Assembly: GCA_011316305.1 (NCBI GenBank)
Contig: SAUG01000100.1
Coordinates: 149,407 to 213,406 of the forward strand
DNA from: Rusavskia elegans
Taxonomy: Eukaryota; Ascomycota; Lecanoromycetes; Teloschistales; Teloschistaceae
Direction of reading: 5' to 3'
DNA length: 64,000 nucleotides
Of this stretch, positions 61,660-64,000 are shown piece by piece. A program made the position numbers and the translations under genes. Position 1 is the first letter of the stretch. Each line of letters starts with the position of its first letter. The notes beneath the pieces are model-generated. The model searched no databases, was not told the DNA's origin, and was given only the letters and a program-made list of their open reading frames with translations.

Positions 61660-63621
61660 GTAATCGATTTTAATAATTTACTTATTTAGATTATTTATAG
61701 ATAAAAAGGCTTTAGTTCTAGTAATAGTAAATTTACTATTACTATATTAGCGATATTTTTTATTAATAGTAGTACTAATAGTTTTATCTAGAATAACTAT
61801 TTTCTATTTTTATTTATATTTATTAATAATAATAATATTACTTCAGATAAATAAAATTTAAAAGTAGCTAAAAGCGGCCCTAAAGTTCTAAAGAAATTTT
61901 AAACTAAAAAGATTTTCTAAAATAATAGTTAAAATTTTATAAATAAACTTGCGAAATTTAGCTATATAAATTTCTATATTTTTAAAAAAAACTATTATAA
62001 TAAAGGATATCTAGCTAGGCGTCGAATTCTATGAATTTACCGGTACTATAGACTTTATATTATATCTAGAATTTATTTAATATCTTTTTAGTATCTAATA
62101 TAATAATTTAAATAAAAATTTTAATATTAATACTATAGGTACTCTTAATTACTATATAGGTATATTCTATCCGTTTTTTCTTATAATATAAAAGAACCGG
62201 AAATAAAAGACTTTTAGTAATAGTTTAAAAGTTATTAAAAATAGAGTAGACTATAATAATTTCCTTCTAATTTTTATAATCTAAATAAATTTCGAGCTTC
62301 GGAATTATATTAATAAAATAGCTAGAAATCTTCTAGCTTAATATTATCTATAGTTAATATTATAGAGATAGATATCTCGCTAAATTTAGTACTAGATTAT
62401 AAAATACCGCGAAGAATAGCGTTATAGAAAAAGAAATCTAAAAAAAAGCCTAGAAATAAATACCCGAGGAAAATAATAACTTCGAAGTAGAATAAATTAC
62501 TCGGGTTTAAAAGTATCGGAAAGAAACTAAAAGCTATAAAAAAGTCCAGATTATTTTTAAATATAATAAAAGGTAATTTTAATAGATAGTAATTAGAGTC
62601 TAGTTATAAACGGCTCTAAATAGTAAAGTTAATTTATTATTAATTATATAAAAGCCTATAGTTTTTAATAGCAAATTAGAAATAATAGATAATTTAACTT
62701 ACCCGGAAGTTATTAGATAGTTTTTAAAAAAAATATTATTAAATATTATTTAAAACTTTTAAAGTTAAAAAAATTGGTATAAAGTTTTAATAATAATAAA
62801 ATAAAAGTAAATATAAAATTTAAAATAGATTAAATAAAACTTCGAAAATTAAAACGATATAATAATAGTCTTTAGTAATAAATAGGAAGCTTCGAGTTTT
62901 TATACTATCTAGAAGTAGACGATATAGCTAGTAAAGCCGAAAGCTAGGCTCGATAGTTCTAGTTCTAAAAGCGAAGTAGTTAGTTTAAAAGTAGTAAAGG
63001 CTCGTTTAAACCGTTAGGAGATTAGAAAAGATATAATAACTAGAAATATAATCTACTAACCTTTTTATTTTATAGAAATTCTAGTCTATACTAAGTTAGC
63101 TGGATAGTTATTTTTCGTATTTCTTTATAATAGCTGGTATAAGCTTGGCTATCTAAATCACTACGCCAATAACTAGCGTTAGCTGGACGGCAAGATATAA
63201 GATTAATAATTATAAAAATCTAATTTTAAAGGCCTGACTATTATATCTAATATAATATTCCTATAGTAATAGATCTATACGTAGTAAATTAGCGACTTAA
63301 TAGTTCTATCCGAAAGTAAAAAGGTTAGTAATTTAAGCGGCTAGAAGGAATCGTAAAATAAAATAAAAAAAATCTATTTAGCTATTTATAATTTCGGTAG
63401 TAACCGGGGTATTTATAGATAGTAGTATAACTATAGATTTTATTATTTACTATAATAGATATTTTAAATGGTATAATAATAAATATCGGATCTATTAAAA
63501 GATAGATAGGAAAGAAAAATCGATAAAAATATAAAGGAATTAAATATAAAGATATAATACTCGCGAATAATAATAATAACTATTATAAACTAACTCGGCT
63601 AGAACTTTCGGATTAATAATC

Positions 63622-63797
63622 TATTAAAATTATATATATAGAATACTAAATTTAATTTACTAAAATAGGCTTTCGCCTAAACTAAATATATAAAAAAGAG
63701 GTAGCAGGGTTTTAGCGCCAAGATCTACTAGATCTGATCGGTACTAGCGCCCTTGGCGCTATAGTATAGCTGTTATACGTAATACGTACTTCCAATA
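63622..63797 (-). repeat. 5' LTR of the Copia element
   Basis: Minus strand starts TATTGGAAGTACGTATTACG (TGTTGGAAG-type Copia start) and ends near ATTTTAATA. It contains the inverted pair GCGCCAAGGGCGC and TACTAGATCTGATCGG. Matches 54690-54865. Confidence 0.75.
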
Positions 63798-63805
63798 AAT
63801 ATATA

Positions 63806-63895
63806 GTATCTAAATATCGTTTAGTTCTAATAATACTCGTCCTTTTTCTATAGCTTTATACTATTCGTCGGTATAGAGTAATTCTATAGCCTTTT
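63806..63895. mobile_element. Fragment of a second Copia copy
   Basis: GTATCTAAATA followed by CTATAGCTTTATACTATTCGTCGGTATA matches 59396-59470 of the adjacent Copia element in the same orientation. It is cut at 63896 by the next repeat. It is therefore an older copy into which, or next to which, the other elements inserted. Confidence 0.75.
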
Positions 63896-63897
63896 TA

Positions 63898-64000
63898 TAT
63901 AACTAGCCCCCCTGGAAGGCTTCTATCTGAGGTTATATTGAGTTTTCATATATATATATATGTTTCATTAACGTTATATACGGCAACGATTGTTGTATTT
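63898..64000 (-). mobile_element. 1-kb dispersed repeat, family B, copy 3 (cut by window end)
   Basis: Starts CCCCCCTGGAAGGCTTCTATCTGAGG and continues TTATATTGAG, an AT run, TTTCATTAACGTTATATACGGCAACG, matching copy 2 at 22490-22590. This copy keeps TGTTGTATTT and so looks less mutated than the other two family B copies. The rest lies beyond the window. Confidence 0.75.

Larger units (their letters stand above)
57900..63797 (-). mobile_element. Ty1/Copia retrotransposon relic
   Basis: Minus strand. 5' LTR at 63622-63797, gag with CCHC knuckle at 61618-61659, integrase-side sequence at about 59.5-61.5 kb, RT at 58900-59200, RNase H side down to about 57.9 kb. That domain order (integrase before RT) and the RT motifs identify Copia. 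The 3' end is unclear: the nearest matching LTR is at 54690, beyond the duplicated locus and a plus-strand relic. Inactive. Confidence 0.75.

Overview
This window is a gene-empty, very AT-rich block of repeats, most likely from a filamentous ascomycete (Pezizomycotina) genome that carries out repeat-induced point mutation (RIP). By eye, CpA and TpG are rare, TpA is very abundant and CpG is kept, which is the usual mark of C-to-T change at CpA on both strands. Decayed reading frames are closed almost only by TAA/TAG where relatives have Gln or Trp. Catalytic Asp has become Asn, and zinc-binding Cys/His have become Tyr. I see no intact host gene, rRNA gene or CRISPR array. Species cannot be named from this sequence.

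Layout. 240-7050: Ty3/Gypsy relic on the minus strand (family 1). 7745-8735: copy of a 1-kb dispersed repeat (family B) that holds part of an unrecognised protein. About 8760-17400: one old minus-strand copy of Gypsy family 4, cut by five later insertions (tRNA-derived SINEs at 9388, 10772 and 17408; a 1-kb family A repeat at 11601; an LTR chromovirus at 12984-16922). 17.8-24.7 kb: decayed AT-rich DNA with two SINEs and a second family B copy. 24.7-29.0 kb: a hAT-type MITE with an exact 8-bp target duplication, a solo LTR, and a family A copy with an exact 16-bp target duplication. 29.06-33.56 kb: a repeated locus (hairpin, flank, tandem array) split by a second LTR element that has gag but no visible RT. 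33.56-42.3 kb: Gypsy family 3 (minus) split by a hAT transposon, itself split by a SINE. 42.6-43.6 kb: SINE split by a hAT MITE. 46.0-54.3 kb: near-complete Gypsy family 4 element (minus) with LTRs, gag zinc knuckle, RT, chromodomain and an extra reading frame after pol. 54.7-56.05 kb: Copia-type LTR and a second copy of the hairpin/array locus without the LTR insertion. 56.1-57.8 kb: plus-strand coding relic split by a SINE. 57.9-63.8 kb: Ty1/Copia element (minus). The last 200 bases hold a Copia fragment and the start of a family B copy.

How the parts relate. The nesting gives a relative order of events: Gypsy families 3 and 4 are old hosts; hAT, chromovirus, family A and SINE copies landed in them later. 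SINE copies at 38038 and 56915 keep a GC-richer, better-conserved tRNA-like head and are probably among the youngest. Most promising as undescribed biology are (i) the extra reading frame between chromodomain and 3' LTR of Gypsy family 4, present in both copies, (ii) the 1-kb A/B repeats with a shared unknown protein, and (iii) two LTR elements with the same LTR family, one with pol but no gag and one with gag but no RT. Nothing here looks functional today. All comparisons were made by reading, without alignment software or databases, so boundaries are approximate unless a target duplication is given.
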